This document shows, piece by piece, positions 19,930 to 28,105 of a stretch of 64,000 nt of DNA. This stretch comes from an uncultured Oscillospiraceae bacterium (GTDB lineage Bacteria; Bacillota; Clostridia; Oscillospirales; Oscillospiraceae), in NCBI GenBank assembly GCA_947589545.1, contig CANQBA010000006.1, positions 1-64,000 of the forward strand, given 5' to 3'. Both the position numbers and the translations under genes were made by a program. Numbering within the stretch: position 1 is the stretch's first letter; each line of letters begins with the position of its first letter. Below the pieces are notes generated by a model that saw only the letters and a list, made by a program, of their open reading frames with translations, did not search any database and had not been told where the DNA came from.

Positions 19930-20226
19930 CGTTCGGGCGTTCCCCGGGGGAGTCCAGAGGGGGGGTCGCAACCCCCTCTGGTCGGTTCAAGGGGGAGTCC
20001 AGAGGGGGGCAGGGCTCCCATCGGGCCGTTGCCCGATGGGGAGAGGAGGAGCGAAGCCTGCGTCTGAGGGCGAATACTTGCAGCCCGAGGTTAAGCGGCT
20101 TCCGCGACGACGTGGAAATCCCCCCTCTGGTTGTTTTTCTCCTCTTTCTTGCTTTCTCCTCTTTTGTCAACGCAAAAGAGGAGAAAGCAAGTTCCCGTCC
20201 GCCTGTTAAGGCGGACACCTTATTCC
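19930..20226 (+). repeat. Composite three-hairpin repeat, copy 2, interrupted by a second module
   Basis: The head GGGCGTTCCCCGGGGGAGTC and hairpin one (CCAGAGGGGG/CCCCCTCTGG, about 19954-19981) are present. The sequence is then interrupted by a partial duplicate of hairpin one (19994-20010) and the inserted module at 20017-20112. It resumes with CCCCTCTGGTTGTTTTTCTC, hairpin two (TTTCTCCTCTTTTG with its complement, about 20153-20187) and hairpin three (GTCCGCC/GGCGGAC, about 20197-20216). With the inverted copy at 19722 this fills most of the 770-nt gap between the reductase and DUF3842 genes. Confidence 0.75.
20017..20112 (+). repeat. ~96-nt intergenic module, direct copy nested in composite repeat 2
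   Basis: It begins with the CCCATCGGGC/GCCCGATGGG hairpin (20017-20040), then GGAGGAGCGAAGCCTGCGTC, ACTTGCAGCCCGAGG and CTTCCGCGACGACG. It aligns along its whole length with the minus-strand copy at 19722-19818, with scattered substitutions. It splits an otherwise recognisable composite repeat, so it looks inserted. Confidence 0.7.
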
Positions 20227-20229
20227 CTC

Positions 20230-20258
20230 TTGACACCGCCCCTTTATTGTGCTAAACT
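20230..20258 (+). promoter_or_regulatory. Promoter of the DUF3842/ECF-S operon
   Basis: TTGACA (20230-20235) and TAAACT (20253-20258) are 17 nt apart. They lie immediately after the composite repeat. Confidence 0.75.
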
Positions 20259-20264
20259 ACCTTT

Positions 20265-20390
20265 AACCGATACAGGTCGGCGCACGCCCGCATAAGCGGG
20301 AGGGACATCTCGCGTATTTCCCGTAAAGCGCAACACTGGCAATACAAGCTGCCGGCTCGCCCGCACAAGGGTCAGCCGGCGCTTTTTATC
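20265..20390 (+). promoter_or_regulatory. Structured leader ending in a terminator; candidate riboswitch or attenuator
   Basis: Between promoter and first gene lie about 155 nt. A hairpin CCCGC-ATAA-GCGGG is at 20287-20300, and a GGGA...TCCC helix can form at about 20303-20322. A strong intrinsic terminator (GCCGGCT 20351-20357 with AGCCGGC 20374-20380, plus an inner CCC/GGG pair) is followed by a T run at 20383-20387. A terminator inside a leader implies conditional read-through. The aptamer does not match the TPP, THF, cobalamin, preQ1, ZTP or T-box consensus as I recall them. Confidence 0.5.
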
Positions 20391-20421
20391 GGGATCAAGG
20401 AAAAGATAGGAGCGGCTTGAA

Positions 20422-20838
20422 ATGACGGTGCTTGTGATAGACGGACAGGGCGGAAAGCTTGGCAGAACGCTGGTGGAGGCCATCAAAAAAGCCTTCCCGG
20501 ACGTTTTCGTGTGGGCCGTGGGCACCAACTCCCAGGCCTCCGGGGCCATGCTCCGGGGCGGGGCGGACCGGGTCGCCACAGGCGAAAACCCGGTGCTCGC
20601 AGCCTGCCGCAGGGCGGACATCATCACCGGCCCCATCGGCATCGCTATGGCCGACGCGCTCATGGGCGAGATCTCCCCGGCTATGGCCAACGCCGTGGCT
20701 CAAAGTCCGGCCCAGCGGGTGCTGATCCCCATGAATCTGTGCGATACCTACGTGGCCGGCGTGGCCGGCGGCTCGGGACAGATCCTGGAGGACGCCGTCG
20801 CCCGCCTGGGCACTTTACTGTCCGACAGGAGGAATTGA
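20422..20838 (+). CDS. DUF3842-family small protein
   Basis: 138 residues, cytoplasmic. The start TVLVIDGQGGKLGRTLVEAI resembles a Rossmann-like dinucleotide-binding loop (G-x-G-G-x-L-G). Conserved-looking segments are AVGTNSQASGAMLRGGADRVATGENP, CRRADIITGPIGI and IPMNLCDTYVAGV. This matches the DUF3842 family, which has no established function. The stop codon is separated by one base from the next start (TGACATG), so the gene is coupled to the ECF-transporter component. That pairing suggests a role linked to the imported compound. Confidence 0.75.
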   Translation: MTVLVIDGQGGKLGRTLVEAIKKAFPDVFVWAVGTNSQASGAMLRGGADRVATGENPVLAACRRADIITGPIGIAMADALMGEISPAMANAVAQSPAQRVLIPMNLCDTYVAGVAGGSGQILEDAVARLGTLLSDRRN

Positions 20839-20839
20839 C

Positions 20840-21406
20840 ATGTCCACCCGACCCCCCGTAAAAGAAAAGCCCGCCAGCTCCCTGTTTGTCCGCCGGCTGG
20901 TGTTCTCCGCCATGTTTCTGGCCCTGTGCATGGTGCTGCCGTACCTGACCGGCCAGATCCCGGAGATCGGCGCGGCCCTCAGCCCCATGCACATCCCCGT
21001 GTTCCTGTGCGGCTTCGTCTGCGGCTGGCCCTGGGCCCTGGCCGTGGGCGCCATCGCGCCGCTCTTAAAGCACTTCGCCCTGGGCCCCATGCCCCCGCTT
21101 CTCACCGCCGTGGCCATGACCTTCGAGCTGGCCGCCTACGGCGCCGTCTCGGGCCTACTGTATAAGCTCCTGCCCCGGAAGAAGTGGGCCATCTACGTCT
21201 CCCTAATCGTCGCCATGGTGGCCGGCCGCCTTGTCTGGGGCTGTGCCCGGTTCGTCATCGCCGGCCTCCAGCACACCTCCTTCCCCCTCTCCGCCTTCTG
21301 GGCGGGGGCCGTGGCCGACGCCGTCCCCGGCATCCTCCTGCACATCGTCCTGATCCCCGTGCTGGTGATGGCCATGGAAAAGGCCCGTCTGACGTTAAAG
21401 GATTGA
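20840..21406 (+). CDS. ECF-transporter substrate-binding (S) component
   Basis: 188-residue membrane protein with about six helices (AMFLALCMVLPYLTG, PMHIPVFLCGFVCGWPWALA, LLTAVAMTFELAAYGAVSG and others). The motif SPMHIPVFLCGFVCGWP is typical of ECF S components that use a shared EcfA-EcfA'-EcfT module located elsewhere. AGGAGG lies 7 nt before ATG 20840. The substrate is a small vitamin-like molecule in known members. The sequence resembles those annotated as pantothenate-type (PanT), but this is uncertain. The leader at 20265 may sense the same compound. Confidence 0.8.
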   Translation: MSTRPPVKEKPASSLFVRRLVFSAMFLALCMVLPYLTGQIPEIGAALSPMHIPVFLCGFVCGWPWALAVGAIAPLLKHFALGPMPPLLTAVAMTFELAAYGAVSGLLYKLLPRKKWAIYVSLIVAMVAGRLVWGCARFVIAGLQHTSFPLSAFWAGAVADAVPGILLHIVLIPVLVMAMEKARLTLKD

Positions 21407-21433
21407 CCTTGCCTATTCTTCTCCCGCCCCGCT

Positions 21434-21473
21434 CCGCCCGCCGGCCTTTCCGCCGCGGGCGGTTTTCCTTTTT
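21434..21473 (+). terminator. Terminator of the DUF3842/ECF-S operon
   Basis: CCGCCCG (21434-21440) pairs with CGGGCGG (21456-21462), with additional CCGGC/GCCG pairing inside; a T-rich tail follows. Confidence 0.75.
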
Positions 21474-21527
21474 AGTAAAGTGTCAAGAAAACCCGCCGGC
21501 GCGGCCCCAGATTCGGCCCTCTGCCAA

Positions 21528-21556
21528 TTGACTTCCCCCCTTGCCTGTGATAAAGT
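21528..21556 (+). promoter_or_regulatory. Promoter of the trp operon
   Basis: TTGACT (21528-21533) and TAAAGT (21551-21556) are 17 nt apart. Only about 40 nt separate the start site from trpE, with no T-box, leader peptide or terminator. A short dyad (GTTTGTTTAACTAAAAC, about 21567-21583) lies in that leader and could be an operator. Confidence 0.7.
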
Positions 21557-21602
21557 TTATTGTGAGTTTGTTTAACTAAAACGTTGAAGCGAGGGAGATC
21601 CC

Positions 21603-23072
21603 ATGAAATTGAGGCCCACCCTATCCGAGTTCAGGGAGCTGGCGAAAAGCGGCGAATACCGGGTCGCGCCGGTTTCGGCGGAGTTCATGAGCGACGCGAT
21701 CACGCCCATCGAGGCCCTGCGCCGCTTCCGGGACAGGCCGTGCTTTCTGCTGGAATCGGCCCAGGCCCAGGAGCGCTGGGGCCGCTTCACCTTCATCGGC
21801 ATCGACCCGGAGCTGTGCGTCACCGCCCGGGACGGGGTGGTGCTGACGGAGCGGGACGGCAAGACCGTCTCCCGGGACGCCGATCCCCGGGCCGTTCTGC
21901 GTCAGCTCCTCCGGGAGCGCCGCGCCCCGCGTCTTGCCTATCTGCCGCCCTTCACCGGGGGGTTGGTGGGCTATTTCGGCTACGACTACATCCAGTACGC
22001 CGAGCCCACGCTTCATCTGAAGGCGAAGGACACCGAGGGCTTTCAGGATCTGGATCTGATGCTTTTCAACAAGGTCATTGCCTTTGACAACTTTCGCCAG
22101 AAGCTGACCGTCCTGGTGACCGTCCCCCTGGACGCCCCGGAGGCCGGCTACGCCAGGGCGGAGCGGGAGATCGCCGCCATCGCCGCCGCTTTGCGGGGGT
22201 CCGTGGGCCCGGAGCCGCCCGCCGGCCGCATGACCGGTGAGATCCGCACCCTCTTTGACGAGCCGCGCTTCTGCTCCATGGTGGAGCGGGCCAAGGAGCA
22301 CATCTACGAGGGCGACATCTTCCAGGTGGTGCTGTCCAACCGCCTGGAGGCGGATTTTGAGGGCAGTCTCTTCGACGCCTACCGGGTCCTGCGCACCCTC
22401 AACCCCTCCCCCTACATGTTCTACTTCTCCGGCAGCGAGCTGGAGATCGCCGGGGCCTCCCCGGAGACGCTGGTGAAGCTGGAGGACGGCGTTCTCCACA
22501 CCTTCCCCCTGGCCGGGACGCGCCCCCGGGGCGCCACGGACGAGGAGGATAAGCGTCTGGAGGCGGAGCTTCTGGCGGACGAGAAGGAGCGGGCCGAGCA
22601 CAACATGCTGGTGGACTTAGGGCGCAACGACATTGGAAAGATCTCCGAATTCGGCTCCGTGGAGGTGGAGCAGTACATGGGCATCCACCGTTTCTCCCAC
22701 GTGATGCACATCGGCTCCACCGTCCGGGGCCGGATACGGCCCGACCGCGACGCCCTGGACGCCGTGGAGGCCATTCTCCCCGCCGGCACCCTGTCCGGCG
22801 CGCCCAAGCTCCGGGCGTGTCAGATCATCGACCAGCTGGAGGACTGCCGCCGGGGCATCTACGGCGGGGCCATCGGCTACATCGACCTTGCCGGCAACCT
22901 GGACACCTGCATCGCCATCCGCATCGCCTACAAGCGGGAGGGCAAGGTCTACGTCCGCTCCGGGGCCGGCATCGTGGCCGACTCCGTGCCGGAAAACGAG
23001 TACCGGGAGTGTGTCAACAAGGCCAAGGCCGTGGTGCGCGCCCTGGAGATCGCCCAGGAGGGGATAGAATGA
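21603..23072 (+). CDS. trpE: Anthranilate synthase component I
   Basis: 489 residues. With TrpG it converts chorismate and glutamine to anthranilate, the first committed step to tryptophan. The N-terminal feedback site shows CFLLESAQAQERWGRF, with the LLES motif that binds tryptophan in regulated enzymes. The chorismate-binding domain carries GDIFQVVLSNR, SPETLVKLEDG, LAGTRPRG, LVDLGRNDIG and GTLSGAPKLRA. It heads a seven-gene operon; its stop overlaps the trpG start (ATGA). A start at 21603 has GAGGGAG upstream. Confidence 0.96.
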   Translation: MKLRPTLSEFRELAKSGEYRVAPVSAEFMSDAITPIEALRRFRDRPCFLLESAQAQERWGRFTFIGIDPELCVTARDGVVLTERDGKTVSRDADPRAVLRQLLRERRAPRLAYLPPFTGGLVGYFGYDYIQYAEPTLHLKAKDTEGFQDLDLMLFNKVIAFDNFRQKLTVLVTVPLDAPEAGYARAEREIAAIAAALRGSVGPEPPAGRMTGEIRTLFDEPRFCSMVERAKEHIYEGDIFQVVLSNRLEADFEGSLFDAYRVLRTLNPSPYMFYFSGSELEIAGASPETLVKLEDGVLHTFPLAGTRPRGATDEEDKRLEAELLADEKERAEHNMLVDLGRNDIGKISEFGSVEVEQYMGIHRFSHVMHIGSTVRGRIRPDRDALDAVEAILPAGTLSGAPKLRACQIIDQLEDCRRGIYGGAIGYIDLAGNLDTCIAIRIAYKREGKVYVRSGAGIVADSVPENEYRECVNKAKAVVRALEIAQEGIE

Positions 23073-23635
23073 CGCTTCTCATCGACAACTACGACAGCTT
23101 CTCCTACAACCTCTACCAGTATGTGGGGGAGCTGGATCCGGATATCCGGGTCGTCCGCAACGACGCCATGACGGTGGAGGAGATCGCCGCGCTGCGCCCC
23201 GCCCACCTTATCCTCTCCCCCGGCCCCGGCTACCCCAGGGACGCCGGTATCTGCGTGGAGGCGGCGAAAACCCTGGGCAAAACCGTCCCCACCCTGGGCG
23301 TCTGCCTGGGCCATCAGGCCATCTGCGAGGCCTACGGGGCCACGGTGGGCCACGCCAGGCGCCTCATGCACGGCAAGCAGTCGGAGGTGACGCTGGATCC
23401 CGCCTGCCCCCTGTTCCGGGGCCTGCCCGGGCGGATCCAGGTGGCCCGTTACCACTCCCTGGCCGCCCTGCCGGAGACGATGCCCGCCTGTCTGAAGGTC
23501 ACCGCCCGCACCGGCGATGGGGAGATCATGGCGGTACAGCACACCGAATACCCCATCTACGGCGTCCAGTTCCACCCGGAATCCATCCTGACGCCGGAGG
23601 GGAAGGCCATTTTGAAGAATTTTTTATCTCTGTAA
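23069..23635 (+). CDS. trpG: Anthranilate synthase component II (glutamine amidotransferase)
   Basis: 188 residues, class I glutamine amidotransferase that feeds ammonia to TrpE. The triad is visible as Cys in GVCLGHQAI and His/Glu in QFHPES; the oxyanion segment is LSPGPGYPRDAG. ATG 23069 overlaps the trpE stop by 4 nt and starts at the family-typical TLLIDNYDSFSYNL. A dual trpG/pabA role is possible, since no pabA is seen in the window. Confidence 0.95.
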   Translation: MTLLIDNYDSFSYNLYQYVGELDPDIRVVRNDAMTVEEIAALRPAHLILSPGPGYPRDAGICVEAAKTLGKTVPTLGVCLGHQAICEAYGATVGHARRLMHGKQSEVTLDPACPLFRGLPGRIQVARYHSLAALPETMPACLKVTARTGDGEIMAVQHTEYPIYGVQFHPESILTPEGKAILKNFLSL

Positions 23636-23647
23636 GGAGTGTGGATC

Positions 23648-24673
23648 ATGATCAAGGAAGCCATCGTTAAAATCGTCAACAAGCAGGATCTCACCTATGA
23701 CGAGGCCTATGCCGTCATGAACGAGATCATGAGCGGCGAGACGAGCCAGACCCAGAACGCGGCGTTTCTGGCGGCCCTGTCCACCAAGAGCGCCAAGGCC
23801 GAGACATCGGACGAGATCGCCGGCTGTGCCGCCGCCATGCGCGACCACGCCATGAAGTTCACCACCGATCTGCCCATCTTCGAGATCGTGGGCACCGGCG
23901 GGGACGGGGCCGGCAGCTTCAACATCTCCACCACCAGCGCCCTGGTGGCCGCCGCCGGCGGCATGAAGGTGGCCAAGCACGGCAACCGGGCCGCCTCCTC
24001 CAAGTGCGGCACCGCCGACTGCCTGGAGGCCCTGGGCGTCAACATCGACCAGAGCCCGGAAAAATGCGCGGAGCTTCTGAAGGAGGCCGGCATGTGCTTC
24101 TTCTTCGCCCAGAAGTACCACACCAGCATGAAATATGTGGGCGCTATCCGCCGGGAGCTGGGCTTCCGCACGGTGTTCAACATCTTAGGGCCCCTCACCA
24201 ACCCCGGCAGTCCCAAGATGCAGCTGCTGGGCGTCTACGACGAATACCTGGTGGAGCCCCTGGCCCAGGTTCTGATCAGCCTGGGCGTGGAGCGGGGCAT
24301 GGTGGTCTACGGCCAGGACAAGCTGGACGAGATCTCCGCCTCCGCCCCCACCCGCGTCTGCGAGTTCAAGGACGGCTGGTTCAAATCCTACACCGTGGCC
24401 CCAGAGGACTTCGGCCTGACCCGGTGCCAAAAATCCGACCTGGTGGGCGGCACCCCGGCGGAGAACGCCGCCATCACCCGGGCCATTCTGGCCGGGGAGC
24501 GGGGCCCCAAGCGGGACGCTGTCCTGCTGAACGCCGGCGCGGCCCTCTATATCGGCGGCAAGGCGTCCAGCTGGCGGGAGGGCCTTGCCCTGGCCGCCTC
24601 CCTCATCGACACCGGCGCGGCCGCCGGGACGTTGGAGAAGCTCATCGAAGTCTCCAACCGCGCGGACGCCTGA
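23648..24673 (+). CDS. trpD: Anthranilate phosphoribosyltransferase
   Basis: 341 residues, transfers phosphoribose from PRPP to anthranilate. PRPP site [35 protein letters not shown] and the [10 protein letters not shown] block are all present. ATG 23648 is preferred over GTG 23639: AGGAGTG lies 5-6 nt before the ATG, and the protein begins [13 protein letters not shown]. It lies 12 nt after trpG and 1 nt before trpC. Confidence 0.96.
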   Translation: MIKEAIVKIVNKQDLTYDEAYAVMNEIMSGETSQTQNAAFLAALSTKSAKAETSDEIAGCAAAMRDHAMKFTTDLPIFEIVGTGGDGAGSFNISTTSALVAAAGGMKVAKHGNRAASSKCGTADCLEALGVNIDQSPEKCAELLKEAGMCFFFAQKYHTSMKYVGAIRRELGFRTVFNILGPLTNPGSPKMQLLGVYDEYLVEPLAQVLISLGVERGMVVYGQDKLDEISASAPTRVCEFKDGWFKSYTVAPEDFGLTRCQKSDLVGGTPAENAAITRAILAGERGPKRDAVLLNAGAALYIGGKASSWREGLALAASLIDTGAAAGTLEKLIEVSNRADA

Positions 24674-24674
24674 C

Positions 24675-25463
24675 ATGACCATCTTAGACAAACTGGCCGC
24701 CCACGCCCGGGAGCGCGTGGAGGCGGACAGCGCGGAAAACTGCCTGGACGTGATGCGGGAGCTTGCCGCCCAGGGGGGACGGGGAAACGGCGCGGCCTTC
24801 GAGGCCGCCCTCCGGAAGCCGGGCCTGAGCTTCATCTGCGAGGTGAAGCGGGCCTCCCCCTCCAAGGGGCTCATCGCCCCGGATTTCCCCTATCTGGACA
24901 TCGCCCGGGCCTATGAGGCCGCCGGGGCCGACGCGGTGAGCTGTCTCACCGAGCCCAAGTGGTTTTTGGGCTCCGATCAGATCTTCCGGGACATCCGCGC
25001 CGCCGTCAAAACGCCCATGCTCCGCAAGGACTTCACCGTAGACGCCTACCAGCTCTACCAGGCCAAGGTCATGGGGGCCGACGCGGTGCTGCTGATCTGC
25101 GCCATTCTGGACACGAAAACCATCGCAAATTATTTACAGATCTGCTCCTCTCTGGGCCTGGCCGCCCTGGTGGAGGCCCACGACGGGGCGGAGATCCGCT
25201 CCGCCGTCAGCGCCGGGGCAAAAATCATCGGCGTCAACAACAGAAATCTCAAGGACTTCTCCGTGGACTTCGAAAACGCCGCCCGCCTCCGGGATCTGAT
25301 CCCGCCCGGGTGTCTCTACGTGGCCGAGAGCGGCGTCAGAACCCCGGCGGACGCCGCCGCCCTGGGGGCCATGGGCGCGGACGCGGCCCTGGTGGGCGAA
25401 GCCCTGATGCGGGCCCGGGACAAGGGGAAGCTCTTATCGCAGCTGCGGGAGGCCGCCCAATGA
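24675..25463 (+). CDS. trpC: Indole-3-glycerol phosphate synthase
   Basis: 262 residues, TIM barrel. It closes the indole ring from carboxyphenylamino-deoxyribulose phosphate. Signatures are FICEVKRASPSKG (catalytic Lys), MLRKDFTVDAYQLYQAKVMGADAVLLI, LAALVEAH, GVNNRNLKDFSVD and YVAESGV. ATG 24675 starts one base after the trpD stop; the stop overlaps trpF by 4 nt. It is a separate gene from trpF, unlike the fused enterobacterial form. Confidence 0.95.
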   Translation: MTILDKLAAHARERVEADSAENCLDVMRELAAQGGRGNGAAFEAALRKPGLSFICEVKRASPSKGLIAPDFPYLDIARAYEAAGADAVSCLTEPKWFLGSDQIFRDIRAAVKTPMLRKDFTVDAYQLYQAKVMGADAVLLICAILDTKTIANYLQICSSLGLAALVEAHDGAEIRSAVSAGAKIIGVNNRNLKDFSVDFENAARLRDLIPPGCLYVAESGVRTPADAAALGAMGADAALVGEALMRARDKGKLLSQLREAAQ

Positions 25464-26074
25464 CAAAAATCAAGATCTGCGGCCTCTATAGGCCCCAGGA
25501 CATCCAATACGCGAACGAGGCGAAGCCCGATTTTGCCGGCTTTGTCATCGACTTTCCCAAAAGTCACCGGAGCGTCACGCCCCGTCACGCCCACGAGCTG
25601 CGCCAGCGGCTCTCCCGGGAGATCGCCCCGGTGGGCGTTTTCGTGGACAGCTCCGTGGACACGGTGGCCGACCTCTTCTTCTCCGGGGTCATCCGAATCG
25701 CCCAGCTCCACGGCGGCGAGGACGAGGACTACATCGCCGCCCTCCGGCGGGCCGCCCCGGGCCTTACGGTCTGGAGGGCCTTTCGGATCGGCGGCCCCGC
25801 CGACATCGCCGCGGCGGAGAAGTCCTCCGCGGATCTGGTGCTTCTGGACAACGGCCAGGGCACCGGCGAGGCCTTTGACTGGTCGCTCCTCCGGTCCGTC
25901 CGCCGGGACTACGTCCTGGCCGGCGGCATGACCCCCGAAAATATCCCCGCCGCCGTGGCGGCCCTGCACCCCTGGTGCGTGGACATCTCCTCCGGCGTGG
26001 AGACAGACCGGATCAAGGACAGATCCAAAATCCTGGCGGCCGTGGCGGCCGCGCGAAAGGACGGAGACATATGA
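25460..26074 (+). CDS. trpF: Phosphoribosylanthranilate isomerase
   Basis: 204 residues, Amadori rearrangement step. The catalytic Cys lies in [13 protein letters not shown] and the Asp region in [19 protein letters not shown]; phosphate binding GGMTPENI and VDISSGVET are present. The usual KICGLT reads KICGLY here, a substitution next to the active-site cysteine. ATGA overlaps join it to trpC and trpB. Despite the Tyr the protein is otherwise complete. Confidence 0.93.
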   Translation: MTKIKICGLYRPQDIQYANEAKPDFAGFVIDFPKSHRSVTPRHAHELRQRLSREIAPVGVFVDSSVDTVADLFFSGVIRIAQLHGGEDEDYIAALRRAAPGLTVWRAFRIGGPADIAAAEKSSADLVLLDNGQGTGEAFDWSLLRSVRRDYVLAGGMTPENIPAAVAALHPWCVDISSGVETDRIKDRSKILAAVAAARKDGDI

Positions 26075-27255
26075 CAAACGGACGCTTCGGCATCCACGGC
26101 GGCCAGTACATCCCCGAGACGCTGATGAACGCCGTCATCGAGCTGGAGGAGGCGTATAACCGCTTCAAGGACGACCCGGACTTCAACCGGGAGCTGACGA
26201 CGCTCTTCAACGAGTACGCGGGCCGGCCCTCCCGGCTCTACTACGCCGAAAAAATGACAAAGGATCTGGGCGGGGCGAAGATCTACTTAAAACGGGAGGA
26301 TCTGAACCACACCGGCGCCCACAAGATCAACAATGTGCTGGGCCAGGCGCTTCTGGCCAAGAAAATGGGCAAGACCCGGCTCATCGCCGAGACGGGCGCG
26401 GGCCAGCACGGCGTGGCCACCGCCACGGCGGCGGCGCTTTTCGGCATGGAGTGCGTGGTCTTCATGGGCGAGGAGGACACCCGCCGTCAGGCGCTGAACG
26501 TCTACCGCATGAGGCTGTTGGGCGCCGACGTGATCCCCGTCACCACCGGCACCGCCACCCTGAAGGACGCCGTCTCCGAGGCCATGCGGGAGTGGACCCG
26601 CCGGGTCGCCGACACCCACTACTGCTTAGGCTCCGTCATGGGCCCCCACCCCTTCCCCACCATCGTCCGGGACTTTCAGGCGGTGATCTCCAAGGAGATC
26701 AAGGCCCAGCTCCTGGAGCGCGAGGGCCGTCTCCCCGACGCCGTCCTGGCCTGTGTGGGCGGCGGCAGCAACGCTATCGGCTCTTTCTACCATTTCATCA
26801 ACGATCCCACCGTCCGGCTCATCGGCTGTGAGGCCGCCGGCCGCGGCGTGGACACCTTTGAGACGGCGGCCACCGTGGCCACGGGGAAGTTAGGCATCTT
26901 CCACGGCATGAAGTCCTACTTCTGCCAGGACAAATACGGCCAGATCGCGCCGGTGTACTCCATCTCCGCCGGCCTTGACTACCCCGGTATCGGCCCGGAG
27001 CACGCCTGGCTCCACGACACGGGCCGCGCGGAGTATGTGCCCGTCACCGACGACGAGGCCGTGGAGGCCTTTGAGTATCTGGCCCGTACCGAGGGCATCA
27101 TCCCCGCCATCGAATCGGCCCACGCCGTGGCCTACGCCCGGAAGCTGGCCCCCACCATGGATCGGGACAAGCTCCTGGTCATCACCGTCTCCGGCCGGGG
27201 CGACAAGGACTGCGCCGCCATCGCCCGGTACAGAGGGGAGGATCTTCATGAGTAA
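26071..27255 (+). CDS. trpB: Tryptophan synthase beta chain
   Basis: 394 residues, PLP enzyme condensing indole with serine. The PLP lysine lies in [17 protein letters not shown]; the phosphate loop is [27 protein letters not shown] and the C-terminal VSGRGDKD are family signatures. It is the TrpB1 form paired with trpA, not TrpB2. ATG 26071 overlaps the trpF stop; trpA starts inside its last codons. Confidence 0.97.
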   Translation: MTNGRFGIHGGQYIPETLMNAVIELEEAYNRFKDDPDFNRELTTLFNEYAGRPSRLYYAEKMTKDLGGAKIYLKREDLNHTGAHKINNVLGQALLAKKMGKTRLIAETGAGQHGVATATAAALFGMECVVFMGEEDTRRQALNVYRMRLLGADVIPVTTGTATLKDAVSEAMREWTRRVADTHYCLGSVMGPHPFPTIVRDFQAVISKEIKAQLLEREGRLPDAVLACVGGGSNAIGSFYHFINDPTVRLIGCEAAGRGVDTFETAATVATGKLGIFHGMKSYFCQDKYGQIAPVYSISAGLDYPGIGPEHAWLHDTGRAEYVPVTDDEAVEAFEYLARTEGIIPAIESAHAVAYARKLAPTMDRDKLLVITVSGRGDKDCAAIARYRGEDLHE

Positions 27256-28018
27256 CATCCACAGCGCCTTTGAAAAGGGCAAGGCCTTTATCCCCTTTTT
27301 GACCTGCGGCGACCCGGATCTGGAGACCACCGCAGCTTGTGTCCGGGCGTGCGTGAAAAACGGCGCCACCCTCATCGAGCTGGGCATCCCCTTCTCCGAC
27401 CCTACCGCCGAGGGGCCTGTGATTCAGGGCGCGTCCCTCCGGGCGCTCCGGGGCGGCGTCACCACCGACAAAATCTTTGACCTGGTGCGGGAGCTGCGCC
27501 GGGACGTGACGATCCCCCTGGTCTTTATGACCTACGCCAACGTGATCTTCTCCTACGGCGCGGAGAAATTCATCTCCACCTGCCAGAGGATCGGCATCGA
27601 CGGCCTGATCCTCCCGGATATCCCCTATGAGGAGAAGGGGGAGTTCTCCGCCCTGTGCGAAAAATACGGCGTGGATCTCATCTCCATGATCGCCCCCACC
27701 TCGGAAAACCGGGTGGCCATGATTGCCCGGGAGGCCCGGGGCTTCATCTACCTCGTCTCCAGCCTGGGCGTCACCGGCGTCCGGCAGGAGATCACCACCG
27801 ACGTGGGCGCTATCGTCCGAGTCATCCGGGAGAATTCCCGCCTGCCCGTGGCCGTGGGCTTCGGCATCTCCACCCCGGAGCAGGCCCATAAAATGGCCGC
27901 CCTCTCCGACGGGGCCATCGTGGGCTCCGCCATCGTGCGGCTCATCGAGAGCTATAAGCAGGACGCCCCCCGGTACGTGGGCGAGTACGTCCACAGCATG
28001 ACCGAAACCCTGAATTGA
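27248..28018 (+). CDS. trpA: Tryptophan synthase alpha chain
   Basis: 256 residues, TIM barrel that cleaves indole-3-glycerol phosphate and passes indole to TrpB. The catalytic Glu and Asp lie in [20 protein letters not shown]; other signatures are [26 protein letters not shown] and [13 protein letters not shown]. The start overlaps the trpB end by 8 nt. It is the last gene before a strong terminator. Confidence 0.96.
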   Translation: MSNIHSAFEKGKAFIPFLTCGDPDLETTAACVRACVKNGATLIELGIPFSDPTAEGPVIQGASLRALRGGVTTDKIFDLVRELRRDVTIPLVFMTYANVIFSYGAEKFISTCQRIGIDGLILPDIPYEEKGEFSALCEKYGVDLISMIAPTSENRVAMIAREARGFIYLVSSLGVTGVRQEITTDVGAIVRVIRENSRLPVAVGFGISTPEQAHKMAALSDGAIVGSAIVRLIESYKQDAPRYVGEYVHSMTETLN

Positions 28019-28041
28019 AAAAGAACCCCGATCCCATCAGG

Positions 28042-28078
28042 AACGTTCCGGCGAACCCCCCTCGCCGGAACGTTTTCT
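28042..28078 (+). terminator. Terminator of the trp operon
   Basis: A 13-bp perfect stem (28042-28054 with 28062-28074) with a C-rich 7-nt loop is followed by a T-rich tail. Confidence 0.9.
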
Positions 28079-28105
28079 ATTCGTTATAGGCGGAGGTATA
28101 GATGC

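Noticed and set aside
19660..20255. Open frames through the repeat region after the aldo/keto reductase
   Set aside because: The frames are translations of hairpin repeats (FSSF.NAKEEKA-like products recur in several copies and in both directions), not genes.
21557..21602. T-box or leader-peptide attenuator for trp
   Set aside because: The leader is only about 40 nt, with no terminator, no Trp-codon peptide and no T-box signature.
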